Source: Haliotis asinina
Taxonomy: Eukaryota; Mollusca; Gastropoda; Lepetellida; Haliotidae
DNA: 64,000 nt
Direction: 5' to 3'
NCBI RefSeq assembly: GCF_037392515.1
Contig: NC_090280.1
Location: 23,379,118-23,443,117 of the forward strand
Shown in pieces: positions 1 through 11,083 of this stretch; positions within the stretch are counted from its first letter, which is position 1, and each line of letters opens with the position of its first letter. The notes beneath the pieces are model-generated. The model saw only the letters and a list, made by a program, of their open reading frames with translations, had not been told where the DNA came from and did no database searches. The translations under genes and the position numbers were made by a program.

Positions 1-85
1 ATTATCAATATTTTAAATAGGTATCACTTGTAGCAATACCCCGAGTCAAACACAGTACTTTTCCGTACAAGCAGTAAAACTGATT

Positions 86-330
86 GGTGAATCAGTGGGT
101 GAATGGGTGTGTGAATAGGTGGGTTGGTGAGTGAGTGTTTGGGTGGGTAAATGTGGGTGTGTGAATGGGTGGGTAGGTGAATCAGTGAGTGGGTGATTTG
201 GTGAGTAATTGAATCGGTGGGTGAGTGAGTGGATGAATCCGTGAGTGGGTGAATGGTGCGTGAGTGGGTAAATCAGTGGGTGAGTGAGTGAGTGGTTGGA
301 TCTGTGCGTGAGTGGGTGATCACCAGAAAT
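86..330. repeat. Degenerate GTGA/GTGG simple repeat
   Basis: A run of GTGAGTG, GGTGGGT and GAATGGGT words with no fixed period. The minus-strand open frame through it reads Thr-His-Ser-Leu-rich low-complexity protein and is not a gene. Similar (GTGA)n tails border several mobile elements further along, so it may be an expanded element tail. Confidence 0.8.
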
Positions 331-533
331 GGGCTTCACACATTGTACCCATATGGGCGTTGATGGAGGACATATTCGCAAAAAACATATATTATTCCCA
401 GTGAAATATCGTCGCACAACGTACGGTTCACCGGGAAATGTTTATCAGGAAATATTGCTTAGTGAAACTACATTATGTGACGCATTATATCAGAGACTGT
501 ATCTGTCAGTTTCTGTTTACCACTGTAGTGACA

Positions 534-576
534 ATGTTTCTGGGTTCCATTGTGTCCGTAGCACTATGTGGGTTTG
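534..576 (+). CDS. Leader (signal peptide) exon, left receptor
   Basis: ATG at 534 opens a 43-nt exon encoding MFLGSIVSVALCGF plus one base, followed by the donor GTATGT. It is 137 nt upstream of the V exon and ends in phase 1, as the V exon requires. The leader at 42888-42930 has the same length, phase and MFL start, which supports the call. The peptide is short and hydrophobic with small residues near its end; the cleavage site is not certain. Confidence 0.7.
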
Positions 577-712
577 GTATGTATCTGTTTTCGAAAACTG
601 AAATATATATTGAATCTCTGATTAAGTTGCTTTTCACTTTAGTCTTACGCAATGTCTAACGTCTGTATCTAGTGTTGTTGAGTTCTGATTCTAATTACCT
701 TTTCGTATACAG

Positions 713-1066
713 CTCTAGTGTCCATGACAATTGGATACCCACACACTGTTACACGTGTTGGTGAAGATGTTACCATGGCCATGAACCCAGAAAATGTCAG
801 CTTCCAGTATTATTTAGCGGGGAATGGTTCTGTATCTGTGAGACTGTTACTGGTCCAGCCCAAGACACACCGTGTACGGGTATTCAACAACAGTCACACC
901 GGCTACAAGACCAGGATCAGATACACCGGGGAGGACTCACCATCACAGACCGGACAGCTGAGGTTTACCATCTACAATGTTACTGTACAGGACGCTGGTA
1001 CTTACTACTGTCAGGGAACCAATGGAGAGAAAGTTACTGGATGTAGACAGGTCCTCGTAGTAGTGC
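713..1066 (+). CDS. V-like Ig domain exon, left receptor
   Basis: 354-nt phase 1-1 exon between an acceptor (TTCGTATACAG) and a donor (GTAAGT). It encodes about 118 residues with the V-set landmark DAGTYYC near the end. The B-strand position where an Ig domain normally has Cys reads VTMAMNP, with no Cys. Instead, the F-strand Cys is followed ten residues later by another (YYC...GC), probably a local hairpin disulfide. The frame is open. Predicted extracellular, membrane-distal domain, with several N-x-S/T glycosylation sites (NVS, NGS, NNS, NVT). Confidence 0.85.
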
Positions 1067-1204
1067 GTAAGTACTGAGTGGAGTTAACAGAACGGTAGAT
1101 AAGTAAAAGAATGCGTCTAAACTAAAACGTAATTAAGGATATATGAAGACTCGTGTGTGTGCGTGCGTGTGCATGCATGTGCTTTTGTCGAGTTACACAT
1201 GGCA

Positions 1205-1450
1205 AGCCTACTCACAGTATACACGTGAAGATCCGGATTAGAATTGGTCTTCTTTACCCCTTGCTTGTCGTACGAGACGACTAACGGGATCGGGTAGACA
1301 GGCGCGCTGACTTGGTTGACACATGTCATCGTATCCCAGTTGCGTAGATGTATGCTCATGATGCTGGTCACGGGATTGTCCGGTCCAGACTTGATTATTT
1401 ACAGATCGCAGCCATATATATATGGAATGTTCTTACGTGTTAACAACAGT
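1205..1450 (-). mobile_element. 250-bp gastropod repeat (tagged GGACCAGACAATCC), minus
   Basis: The reverse strand carries the family words: ATATGG...CTGTAAATAATC, GGACCGGACAATCCCGTGA, GACATGTGTCAACCAAGTCAG and GATCCCGTTAGTCG. It sits in the intron between the V and Ig2 exons. The same place after the V exon at 19226-19574 holds a homologous copy, so it predates the duplication. Confidence 0.75.
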
Positions 1451-1820
1451 CCAACCAACTACTCACTCGCAGTATATCCGAATCCACCTGTCTTGTTGCT
1501 ATAATCCCGAGCGCCAGTCAGGGTAACAACAACAAGCATATCTAATGTCATTTTTACGACGCACCTTGGGAATAGTCCAGCCAACTGATTAAATGTTGTG
1601 TAGAACATTTAATCAACAAACTGATTAGGAGTATTAACGTGTTGCTGGCGCTTATTTGATTGACAATAAAGGTGAATACGTCATTAATAAAAGTGTCAGA
1701 GCATTTAGTTCATTATGTCTCAATGGATTCATATTTTAAAATGTTTTTAACACATTTAGTAAAACCATGTTTATTAGCACTGGTGTTAAGGTCTCGGCGC
1801 AGTTGTTATATTTTTCACAG

Positions 1821-2098
1821 AGAGGCCAACCACACCTACCATCACCGGACCTGCCTCACCTGTATCAGGTGAAAATGTCACCCTCACATGCTCCTCCTCC
1901 TCCCGGAGTCTGCCCCCGGACCACCCCCAACTGACCATGACCTACATCTGGAGGAGGGACAGGACCTTCCTACAGGTGGAGATGACCTGACAATAACCCA
2001 GGTCAATGGAGAGAACCAGGGAGACACCTACAGCTGCCAGGCTGTGGAGGAGGGGCTGGAGTCTGACTGGAGTCACGGACATGTACTGGATGTTCTCT
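1821..2098 (+). pseudogene. Ig2 (C2-like) exon, left receptor, 22-nt deletion
   Basis: Exon between TTTTTCACAG and GTGAGTAAG. It starts in frame (ENVTLTCSSSSRSL, then TYIWRRDRT), giving the B-strand Cys and C-strand Trp. It then jumps to TTCCTACAGG where the other copies have the ESGDES segment. The exon is 278 nt, against 300 nt at 36578-36877 and 43555-43854, so 22 nt are missing. The original frame reaches TGA soon after. The rest (GGDDLTIT...DTYSCQAVEEG) is readable only in another frame. Confidence 0.85.
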
Positions 2099-5048
2099 GT
2101 GAGTAAGAACGTACCTTTGTTTACGGTACAGGAACCTCGCATGTCTATACAACTTAGCATGCAACTTACACAGAACCTTTATGTCCTGAATCATTATTAT
2201 GATAGTACCTGTGTGGCTCGGTTGGGAATTAATGACAGCAACAACATAATAATTTGTCCATTGATATAGCGCCAAACTCCACACCAAGTATGCTCATAGC
2301 GCTAACAATAGGGCGTTATTGACGTCCGTTGATATAGAACTTTTGGGAGAGAACATAGCCAGAAACTGTGATGAAAGCTTTCAGCTTCAAAGGCAAGTCG
2401 GTGTCAGGTGTTATATCGAATATACACCAGTGACCAAAAAATATGTCATGTCATTGTTGCTCACCTGGACATGCGCTTTAAATATGAGCAAAACGGACCA
2501 CTCAGCTCAAACACAAACGATCAACACAAAACTAACAATACATACATGTACTGAATCACATGATACGGGTTACGAAAGCGTCAATTTATGTTCCTTAGGC
2601 TCGCATTTCTAGCGTCAAATATGCAGATTTCAGAGAATGCAAATGCACGGTGACTGGCAAAAATCAAAACAAGGTTATGTAAAACATCAGGAAAATACGG
2701 AACACAGGAGATTCAATACCAACCACGCGGGCCAAAAGTGGAGCGGTGGTCGTTTACTAAACCAATGTTGATCTTGTTTCAACGTGATGGCAGTATCAAG
2801 ATACGTAACTGTTAATGAAGGTCCTCTTGATATAGATTATGGACTATTCAGACTTGAATGTGATAGTCATGAAGGCCTGTGCCACACGTTGAATGAGTAG
2901 TTGGTATTTTACCTTGTACTGAGTCTTCATTCATTCATCAGTAATGGTTAACACTGTACTTGTACATTTCTCAGTGGAGATGGATAAAGGATAGGGATGG
3001 GACACAACTTTCTGGAAATTTCAAACCTCAACATGATAATAATTTCAAAACTGTTTTAAGAGGCATTCTTTTCCCAGATTTCAAATATACTCTTAAAAAC
3101 AGTAAGTGAACTGTACTTCCAATGTATGATTGTCGAAATTGGGAGATATATGCGATTGAATCAATGCTGATACAGTAACAATGGATGTTTTGAGAACCTA
3201 ACCAACTTCCACATGGATTTCATTCAAAGCATACCTGTTCGTTCAGTTATCCCCCTTGTTAGGTGACTGGAGTATGTCATGAACATTTCAGGTTTACAAT
3301 TTTCAGTGAGTAGTGTGTGATTTGACCTCTGAACTCTGACCATCCACGAATGTAAGAAAACTATCCGAAAAATACAGTCTACGGAAGAGCCTGAGAAACG
3401 TCAGGATTCATAATGACACCCTATGCACGCGTAGGAGGGTCCGACGTTGTGCACGTGCTTCCCATGCATTGTGTGTGCGTGTGGTGATAACGTGAAATGA
3501 TGCAGCATACACAAAAAGAATGTCATTGTAACGTTCCTGAATGGGTTTTCTTTCTACCAGATTTCAGGTTACCCTACTTGTTTTAAGAGTATACTTGCCT
3601 AAGAGAGTTCGTTTGTGGTTGCTGTCTGGTGGTAGTTCAGGATGGTGGACAAGAGATGGAAGAAAAACAAAAGTCAGTGATAGAGAAGAAGATAGCAGCA
3701 GCCATGTTCTATTATTGTTTGGTCGAATGATGGTCGCAAAGGTATATACAGTGGTAAACCTGTGACAGGACTGAGTGGCCAATGTTCCTGATTTGGAGAC
3801 CCGTTCTGTCACCTCACACATTCAGAAGTCGGAAGGCGTTTCTTCACCGTCGACGTAGTCGTATTTGGAGCGACGGCCTTGGCCGACAACCCGACTAACC
3901 GCACAATCCGTTCGCTTCTTGTTTTCCTGACTGGTCTCCTTGGTTGGTCTCCCTGGCTGGTCTCGCCAACTGATCATATCATTCAGATTTTTATACACAG
4001 GGCCATTACGCCACATTGTGCAAGGTCACTGGCCCATGCACATGTATATACGTAAGATTCGCCGACGTAGGGAAGTGTTAACTGCCATATATTGATAACG
4101 TTTGAGAATTAAGGGTCCTGCCCGGAGGGTTGGTGATGTTAAGAGGGGATACACCGAATGTTTGCTGAATACATGACATAGACAAAGGGGACAGAATTCC
4201 AGTGCACTTTGGACATATGTTGAAACAAATTGATCGTTTGAATAAATGAAGCTTCAAAGAAACTTATTGAAATAACTTAGTCTGTGACAACAGCCCTGAG
4301 TGTCATGGAGATTTTGGATCCCCGAAGGTCCGGGGTAGAATAGGCCTTCACCAACCCATGCTTGCCATAAAAGGCGACTATACTTGTTATAAAAGGCGAC
4401 TAACGGGATCGGGTGGTCAGGTTCACTGACTTGGTTGACACATGTCATCGGTTCCCAATTGAGCAGATCGATGCTCATGTTGTTGATAACTGGATTGTCT
4501 GGTCCAGTCTCGATTATTCACAGAGCTCGACTATTGCTGACTGCTGCGTAAAGCGCAATCCATTCCCTCACTCACTCACGGAGCTTCTCTCCTTAAAAGC
4601 GCTTCTTTTTAAAACAGTGACAATATTGGGTTTACAATTAAGAATACGGTAAAATGCATGAAACGTTGACAATATCTGGTACAGGCACTGATCATTAGAG
4701 ATATAATCGTAAGTTCATCCTGTCGGATATACCTGACTGATACGGGACACGTATGACTTATAGGAACAAAAACAGAATGTGCGTAATGTGTCGTCGTTTG
4801 CATTTGAATGTAATGTTTCGTGACAACAGTAAGATCTTTGAAACTGGGAATCTTATATTGATGAGCCTAGACTCGACAAGGCTAGAAGATGTAGCCTGGC
4901 ATGAGAAAAAACTAAACCTAACCAACTTCAAAAGTCTAAACCTAAAGTTGATGAAACATTAATTCAATTGAAATTGATATGCCGTGGTATTGGTATGATA
5001 GAAGAAAATATCAAATTATTATTTCTGATTATCTCACATGCATTGCAG
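2099..5048 (+). other. Intron / non-coding, left receptor Ig2 to Ig3
   Basis: No coding exon recognised. It contains one minus-strand 250-bp-family repeat near 4315-4545 and otherwise AT-rich unique-looking sequence. It does not align by eye with the matching intron of the minus-strand copy, which is filled by a 29-bp minisatellite. The last 60 bases before Ig3 do resemble the intron end before the 59418 exon. Confidence 0.6.
4315..4545 (-). mobile_element. 250-bp gastropod repeat, minus
   Basis: Read on the minus strand it has GGACCAGACAATCCAGT, ATGAGCATCGATCTGC, AACCGATGACATGTGTCAACC and the end CTATTCTACCCCGGACCTTCG. It has internal duplications around the CTTATAACAAGTATAGTCGCC segment. 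Confidence 0.75.
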
Positions 5049-5306
5049 ATGGACCTGTCCAGATACAGTTTGACGGCACATGGGAGGTAGAAGAGGGGAA
5101 ACCTGTGATAGTGAGATGTTCCGTTGACTGTAACCCTGCCTGCACTGTAACCTGGTGGGACACATCCAGACAGATGGTGATTACAGGACACGGGGAGGCT
5201 GTGTTTTCTATACCAGCTATAGATGTGTCTGTGTCTGGACAGTACGCGTGTCACGTCAACAACAGCCATGGGAGTGCATCACGCAACCTGACACTAGAGG
5301 TCTTCA
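5049..5306 (+). CDS. Ig3 (C2-like) exon, left receptor
   Basis: 258-nt phase 1-1 exon (acceptor CATTGCAG, donor GTAAGG). The order is EEGKPVIVRC, DCNPAC, VTWWDTSR, SGQYACHVNNSHG, LTLEV. This is a compact C2/I-type Ig domain with canonical B- and F-strand cysteines and C-strand Trp. An extra C-x3-C in the B-C region is conserved in all three copies in the window. The frame is intact. It is three residues shorter than the others, missing the DKL segment before EVEEG. Confidence 0.85.
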
Positions 5307-5507
5307 GTAAGGCCTCCACAGATTCCGGAAACATACTTCGTGACAGAATATGTAAAATTCAAGATTACATTTGAATGAGATATATAATGACTTTTAAGTT
5401 TTTACTCCCTTCAAATTTCTCAAAACACACAGACAGTCTGAACAGGTATTTATACAAACTAGCAATATGGCTCAGGAGGTCAATCTTGACTATTAATCTG
5501 ATGATAT

Positions 5508-5605
5508 GACTGAGTGAGTGACTGACTGACTGAGTGACTGACTGACTGACTGACTGACTGATTGACTGACTGACGGACTGACTGACTGACTGACTGGCTC
5601 ACTGG
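5508..5605. repeat. (ACTG)n microsatellite
   Basis: Tandem GACTGACTGACT with occasional GTGA interruptions in the intron after Ig3. The mirror-image copy has the complementary tract at 30970-31035, so the repeat was present before the inverted duplication. Confidence 0.9.
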
Positions 5606-6210
5606 CTGGTTGAGTGTAAAAACGATGAAGTTCTTAGAATGGTTCTGCTGTTTAATATAATATAAAACCTGTGAAGATAGCTTTGGCATCAGCAGTGAAA
5701 ATGGAACGATTGTCGGGAATTGTAGAGGCGACGGTCTTGGATGCAATGACAGTAGCACAATGACCATTATTATTGGATCCCTCTATGAAGATGGACCGAT
5801 GGGTGCTGTATCGAGAACGCAACTGGTTGTATTGCAGTTTGAAAGTGCTATTTCAGATGAACTTTGGAAGGGTCAACCCAGTTGACATGTCGTGAACCTA
5901 ATCAAAATCTTCTTAAGAGGTGTGATGTTACTGGGGTATAAGTGGCATAAAACTCCACTCATTTACTCACTCACTCATACCCACCAATTTACCCGCTCAC
6001 CCCCTCACCCACTCACCCACCCACTCCAATTCGCAGATACGGGGCAGCCCTGGTTACATTTGTAATCCAGGTATAAATTATATCTCTGGTATTTTGTAAT
6101 CACATCATGTACCTTAAATAAAGCAACATATCTTGGATGTTGTTTGTTTCTGAAAAGTAAACAGGATTATACAATGCTAAACTGAATGTTGTCCATATTA
6201 AATGTTTCAG

Positions 6211-6333
6211 CACGCGAGGTTAATGAATCTGGTGTCGTTTCCATCGTCCCAGTGACTGCTGTCTGCTCCATCCTGATCGTGGTCATCGCCGTTGTCGTCA
6301 TAGTTGTTGTTTGTAGAAAACAGAGACGTGGAG
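6211..6333 (+). CDS. TM1 transmembrane exon, left receptor
   Basis: 123-nt phase 1-1 exon (acceptor AATGTTTCAG, donor GTAATA). It encodes REVNESGVVSIVPVTAV, then a strongly hydrophobic stretch (about SILIVVIAVVVIVVV), then CRKQRRG. The basic stop-transfer follows the hydrophobic segment, giving type I topology with the Ig domains outside. The reading frame is open. The same exon of identical length occurs at 30391-30513 (minus) and 60318-60440. Confidence 0.85.
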
Positions 6334-6459
6334 GTAATACAGTGTGATGTGACAGTGAATGACTAGAACTCGAGAGGGACGTGAAGTGGCCTCTCTCACA
6401 AACACTTCTTCACCACTTTGGTTCAGTAATTACGTATACCGATCTCACTTAATAGCATG

Positions 6460-6512
6460 TTGAGCGTGTGCGTGTGCGTGTGCGTGTGCTTGTGCGTGTG
6501 CGTGTGTATGTT
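6460..6512. repeat. (GT)n/(GTGC)n microsatellite
   Basis: GTGTGCGTGTGCGTGTGC tract in the intron after TM1; the mirrored copy is at about 30220-30265. The rest of 6334-8264 shows no recognisable exon or element, although it is conserved in the opposite arm (28456-30390). Confidence 0.85.
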
Positions 6513-8264
6513 GAGTACATCGTCACTATAGCGTCGGAGAGGGTAGTGGGGAGCGGGGAAAAGGGCACGTCAGATATTTACCAGAGTAGTACTTTAAAAC
6601 GTTTTACCCCACACTCATATACATATATACTCCTATAGAAATGTTAAGCAGTACTAATAAGTATTGATTTGATGCCTCTTCTTTGTCTGCAAAACATGTA
6701 ACAATACTTTGGTATGTAGAGTCTGATGTCTATTTCCACCCATACTCAGTAGAAAGCTAGCTGATAATTATTTCACTTCATACTGACATGTGATACATTT
6801 TCAAGGAAATGATGATTTTGTCCTACCTATATCAACTGATTCTCTCCAGGTGTGATTTGTTACGTGTCTGTGGTGTATCTTGATTAAATGTAAAAGTGTC
6901 CTTGAAGGTGACAAATGGTATTCATCAAGGAAGAAGGCCAAGTCTCTTGTGGGGAGATGGAATTTGAGCCAGGCCTTTAAGGAAGAGTTTGAGAGAGAGG
7001 ATAGATTATAAGAGAAGGCGGTGAAAGTATACTGAACTACTTTAAAAACGCATCACTGGGATAAGACATTGAATATCCGTGATAAACGAAGAAAAGAACT
7101 TGTCCTTGTTGAAACCGAAGTCGTCAAACAAGATTGAAACACGAGTAAAATCAAAATTAGTCATTCTCAGTTTAGTGCAAACATGAATTAGCGATAACGT
7201 TGAAGGGGGTCAAATTTATTTCCAAACGCGCTCAAAAGTTTCACAGTCAGTGACAGTAACGGGTATGGCCATCATTTGCATAATCCTGCTGGAAAATGTG
7301 AAGTCGTTGATCTGCCTTCCTGTTGGGAAAAGGAACTCGACCACGACAGACGTGCACATGTGTCCTGCCATCACTACTAATCTCGCTACAAATCATTACG
7401 CCTCCATCATCCCTGCTGAACTCAACAATCAGCGTTACGCTGTCCACGTCGCCCTTGTATATGCATGACTGAGATGAGATCAGGACTCGGCAGTAAAGAG
7501 AATACTTATGCGCACGCAGTCCCAGCTGACGTAATCACAATCGTACCGTCTGGAGACTGACGATATCCCTTCTTCCGTGAATGGTAATGTCTCTTCTGGA
7601 GATTGACTTGAACCTGTTCCTTAAAAAAGAGTGAAGACAATGCGGTGATCTTGAGCTGGACACATGGTTGTCAAGGATGTGCTCGATCACGTGTGGTGCC
7701 AAAGTGAACAATTTGGTGCAGTTCAAACTTTCGGTGTGATTTTGGTGCACAGTTGACTGATCTGACAATGTGTTATGAAAACGTCACGTTTTATGCATTT
7801 TTACGCGATTTGCAGGTGAAAAGGTGATTTCCAGCAAATGGTGGGTCACTTGACCATACAGGAATGCACGTATTTCTTGGTGTGCATCAAGTTCATCTGT
7901 CAAAGTCAGATTACTTCAAGGACAGATTCTGTTCGTTTTGCCTCCTCCATAATGAATGATAATAATATGATACGCGCGTTTCTAAAGTACTTCAGTATGG
8001 AACCTTCAAGTTGATGCTTGAAGAGGATATAAATCAACAGTGTGCACAAATTTACATGTTTAATGGACTTCAGTTTCCAAGTGTTTGCTTCAAGACACTG
8101 GTGTTACTCAGGTTGCGTTTGTTCTACAAACATGTCGTTCTACAAATAGCAAGATGTTTATTTCCACTTGAAAGATGTATAATTATACCGGAAATTCGTT
8201 TATCTTCTATTTTGCATCTAACATTGTGGATATGTCATTATTTACACAAAAGTATTTGTTTCAG

Positions 8265-8738
8265 GTAGAGGATGCACATATTATTGGTGAGTAAGGCAAA
8301 ATGTGTAAACAGCTGACTTAAAATTTTGCAGTAGCTGCTACTTTTCAAGGGTATTGTGGAAACACTTCACCAGAAATACAGTGATTTGATTAGCTATATT
8401 TCACTTATTAGTAGCAGTATATGTGGAGCATAAGCCCAAGCAGAATTAATGGCACATCGCTAATGAGCTGTTGGTGTCAAAAAGATTTCGTTCTTTCAGG
8501 TAAATGTTAGAAGAGCGTGAAATACCGATAAGGCAGAACTTGCTTACCCGTTTTGTGAACACATTCATGCATATAACTGTAACAACTATTTTGTTCCTTG
8601 CAAGATTCTGTGTCTGAGGAAAGCTGATTGTTTTTTGTAAATATTCTTGATTCCAACCACTTTCTACATTTCCTTCCCCCAGCGTTGTCACATACACCCG
8701 TGACGCAGACACAGACGGAGGCTACGAGGAGATAGTAG
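8265..8738 (+). CDS. Tail cassette 1 (22-nt + 56-nt exons), left receptor
   Basis: Exons 8265-8286 (22 nt; TTTCAG / GTGAGT) and 8683-8738 (56 nt; CCCCCAG / GTTGGT). The micro-exon enters in phase 1 and leaves in phase 2, and the 56-nt exon restores phase 1, so the pair adds 26 residues. The product contains VVTYTRD and GGYEEIV. YEEI, if phosphorylated on Tyr, is the classic Src-family SH2 ligand. The cassette is homologous to cassette 2 and to those at 61202-63340. The 56-nt exon donor (GTTGGT) is weak. Confidence 0.7.
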
Positions 8739-9085
8739 GTTGGTGCTGGACGTCATTCTAGTACGCCATGTCAGTTAAATCAGATGACGTTAAACAGGTC
8801 ATACGAATTGTTAAAGGGGTAGCGTTATTTAGAATGTCTGAAAAACAGTCCTGGACTTGTTGCAAGCTGTCAACATTCAAAACTATAGGTCTTTAACATT
8901 TTAAAATCCGTGACAACTATTAGCACTGACTGACCTTCTACTGAAACTCATACCGTATGATGTACAGTTTCTCTTAAACTCTTAAACTTCTAAATGGAGA
9001 AAAAATGGTAACATCAGTGTGCAAGAAGTAAATATATACTTTCAGTTTCTATGCATAATTGTTCCCACACACTTTAAACTTTCAG

Positions 9086-9500
9086 AGAGAGGCTGTGCTC
9101 GTCATCGGTGAGTATGTTCATCAATCTTCAAGTAAGATGAATAAATATTTCATCACCACGTGGGTGTAATTACCCGTGGTAAAGTGGTTTTCATCAACCC
9201 ATGCTTGTCGTAAAAGGTGATGAACGGGATCGATGCTTGTGTTGTTGAACACTGGATTATCTGGCCCAGAACCATTTATTTACAGACCGTCGACATATAG
9301 GTGTCATATTGCTGAGTGCGGCGTTAAACAACAAACCAACCAGACAAAACTATACACGACTTGGAGCGCGATGTGAACTGAGAGCGTGTCCCAGCTTAAT
9401 AATTTCCTCTCATTATGCTCACGTTCAATGTTCACTTTTATCAGTGTGGTGTCGTATCACAGGGAAGACGAAAACGATGGGAGCTACCAGGAAATAGAAG
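9086..9500 (+). CDS. Tail cassette 2 (22-nt + 56-nt exons), left receptor
   Basis: Exons 9086-9107 (22 nt, TTTCAG / GTGAGT) and 9445-9500 (56 nt, TTATCAG / GTTGGT). Frame-preserving 26-residue unit with VVSYHRED and GSYQEIE, paralogous to cassette 1. Between the two exons lies a minus-strand 250-bp-family repeat (about 9190-9350). The exon sequences are the same in the opposite arm except for silent change. Confidence 0.7.
9190..9350 (-). mobile_element. 250-bp gastropod repeat fragment, minus
   Basis: Contains AACACTGGATTATCTGGCCCAGA, the 3-prime CTGAGTGCGGCGTTAAAC border and a shortened middle. Its mirror copy is at about 27380-27545. Confidence 0.65.
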
Positions 9501-9993
9501 GTTGGTGTCTGAAGGTAAACGTAGCTCGAACTGTCTAGTGTCTGAAGCCTGGAACGGGAGTCGTGTCTCAAACCAACCAAGGAGACCAAACCCCAGGTTA
9601 TTTAGTCTGAAATAGCTATAATAGAATAGCTATAACATTGTAAATAGAGTCGGATTTTCTAGATGTCCGAATACTTAGGACATTTCTCAGTATTCATAAA
9701 GGACGACCAGATATTGGTGATAGGCCGTGTTGGGGAAAAGGATCCACTAGTCTGGAGAGCTGTAATGGTCATCCCGGTGAATGATTCTTCCTTATTCATT
9801 ACTTGCTTACTTTATTGCGTTATAGTTCTTGCAGAGCAAAATACTATTTTGTCAGTTGACATTATTTATGTCATAAAGTAAATTAATGCTTTAACAGACA
9901 CTCGAACATACACCATGGTGAAATACGGCGCGTGTATTGTCACTTGGATTATCCTACTTAATACAGATATGTGTCATCTTTGTCTTATATCAG

Positions 9994-10109
9994 AAGGTGA
10001 TGCTAACGTAGACGACATCGTCCCCATCGTAGCTGTCTACTCCGTATGCTGACTGTTGTGGCAGTTGTGATGGCAACAGTCACTGTTCTTGTCTGCAAGG
10101 ACGTGAAAG
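9994..10109 (+). pseudogene. TM2 second transmembrane exon, left receptor, 1-nt deletion
   Basis: Acceptor TTATATCAG, donor GTACAAAG. It begins GDANVDDIVPIVAVYSV, then one base is missing compared with the intact 117-nt exon at 26549-26665 (CTCCGTATGC against CTCCGTTATGC). The frame ends at TGA. In the intact copy this exon encodes an acidic stalk, a hydrophobic segment and VCKDVK. Confidence 0.8.
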
Positions 10110-10524
10110 GTACAAAGAATGCATAAATAATTTTGCATGCAATGTAAGTTTCAACCCACCTCCAATCCCCAACACTGAACAACCAACAGAAACTTACCCC
10201 AACGTGCAGGGCCTGGTCAGAACCTGTCTTCAACAACCATGCTTGTTACAACAGGTGAGAAACGCTGGCTGATTATGCTCATGCATGTTTATCTCCCGTA
10301 TCCCAGTTGCGTAAATCGACGCTCTTTATATCAACCACTGGGTGTTCTCGGCAAGTCTGGCATATATCCGACAAGCGACAAGCGTAGTCTAGCTGGGATA
10401 TTGTTGAATGCAGCCTCGAACAGTATACGGGCATATCCGTGGTTCACCTTGACGTGCTGCAATATTTTCTTCTCATTTTAGTTTGTGAAGTGTGTTTTGA
10501 TTCGTTTATTCAGTAATGGAGCGG

Positions 10525-10640
10525 TCGGTAGGTCAGTGGATAAGGTGTTCACAGACGCAGGTTCGATTCCCCATATGAGTATAATGAAGCCATATTTATG
10601 GTGTTCTGGTTTTGGTGATGTTGATGGACTATTCTGAGTG
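10525..10640 (+). mobile_element. tRNA-headed SINE
   Basis: A-box-like GGTAGGTCAGTGG and B-box GGTTCGATTCC are spaced as in a tRNA-derived Pol III promoter. A diverged body follows (ATGAAGCC, GTGATGTTGATGGA). The inverted counterpart is at about 26040-26160. Confidence 0.7.
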
Positions 10641-10723
10641 CGACTAATTCTTTACTGTTACTCAGTGTTGGATGAATCGATCAGTTTAGAAATGTACAAG
10701 TTTGTCTTTTGTTTTACTTGCAG

Positions 10724-10739
10724 AGAACCAGGACAACAG
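10724..10739 (+). CDS. 16-nt micro-exon between TM2 and ITAM exon
   Basis: AGAACCAGGACAACAG between TTACTTGCAG and GTACACG. Phase 1 in, phase 2 out, adding E-N-Q-D-N and part of the next Arg. It is identical at 25932-25947 on the minus strand. It is needed to connect TM2 (ending phase 1) with the ITAM exon (starting phase 2), which is the main reason to accept so small an exon. Confidence 0.6.
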
Positions 10740-11083
10740 GTACACGTTTTCATGTTTTTATCTTAAGTGCTGGAGTCAGTCATCGTAATAACTAGTGAAC
10801 AAATCTTCATATGAACGGTTGCTGTCTTCTGTGTCAAACACCATTTACTCAACGTACCTTTAAAAATCATAGACTGTAAGCCGCCATCGATTACCTGTGG
10901 AAATGACAGAGAAAGTAGCAAATGTATCTATGTAACTGAAGCACAATTTGCTAAACAAGTGTTGGAAATCTATGATCATAGTTGAGGTGGTTTATAGGAG
11001 GTGATTTCCGCTGCACACTGCTTGAAAGAAAAATACATGCACCTCTGGGCAAGTGTAACATAAGTGTAATGTTGTGATTACAA

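Noticed and set aside
46..417. 123-codon minus-strand open frame
   Set aside because: Translation is Thr-His-Ser-Leu low complexity from the GTGA repeat, with no homologue elsewhere in the window.
8265..8286. Alternative phase-0 reading of the 22-nt micro-exons (hydrophobic DTLII-like)
   Set aside because: It looks protein-like but ends in phase 1, which puts the following 56-nt exon into a frame ending in TAG; phase 1-to-2 agrees with TM1 and the YxEI frame.
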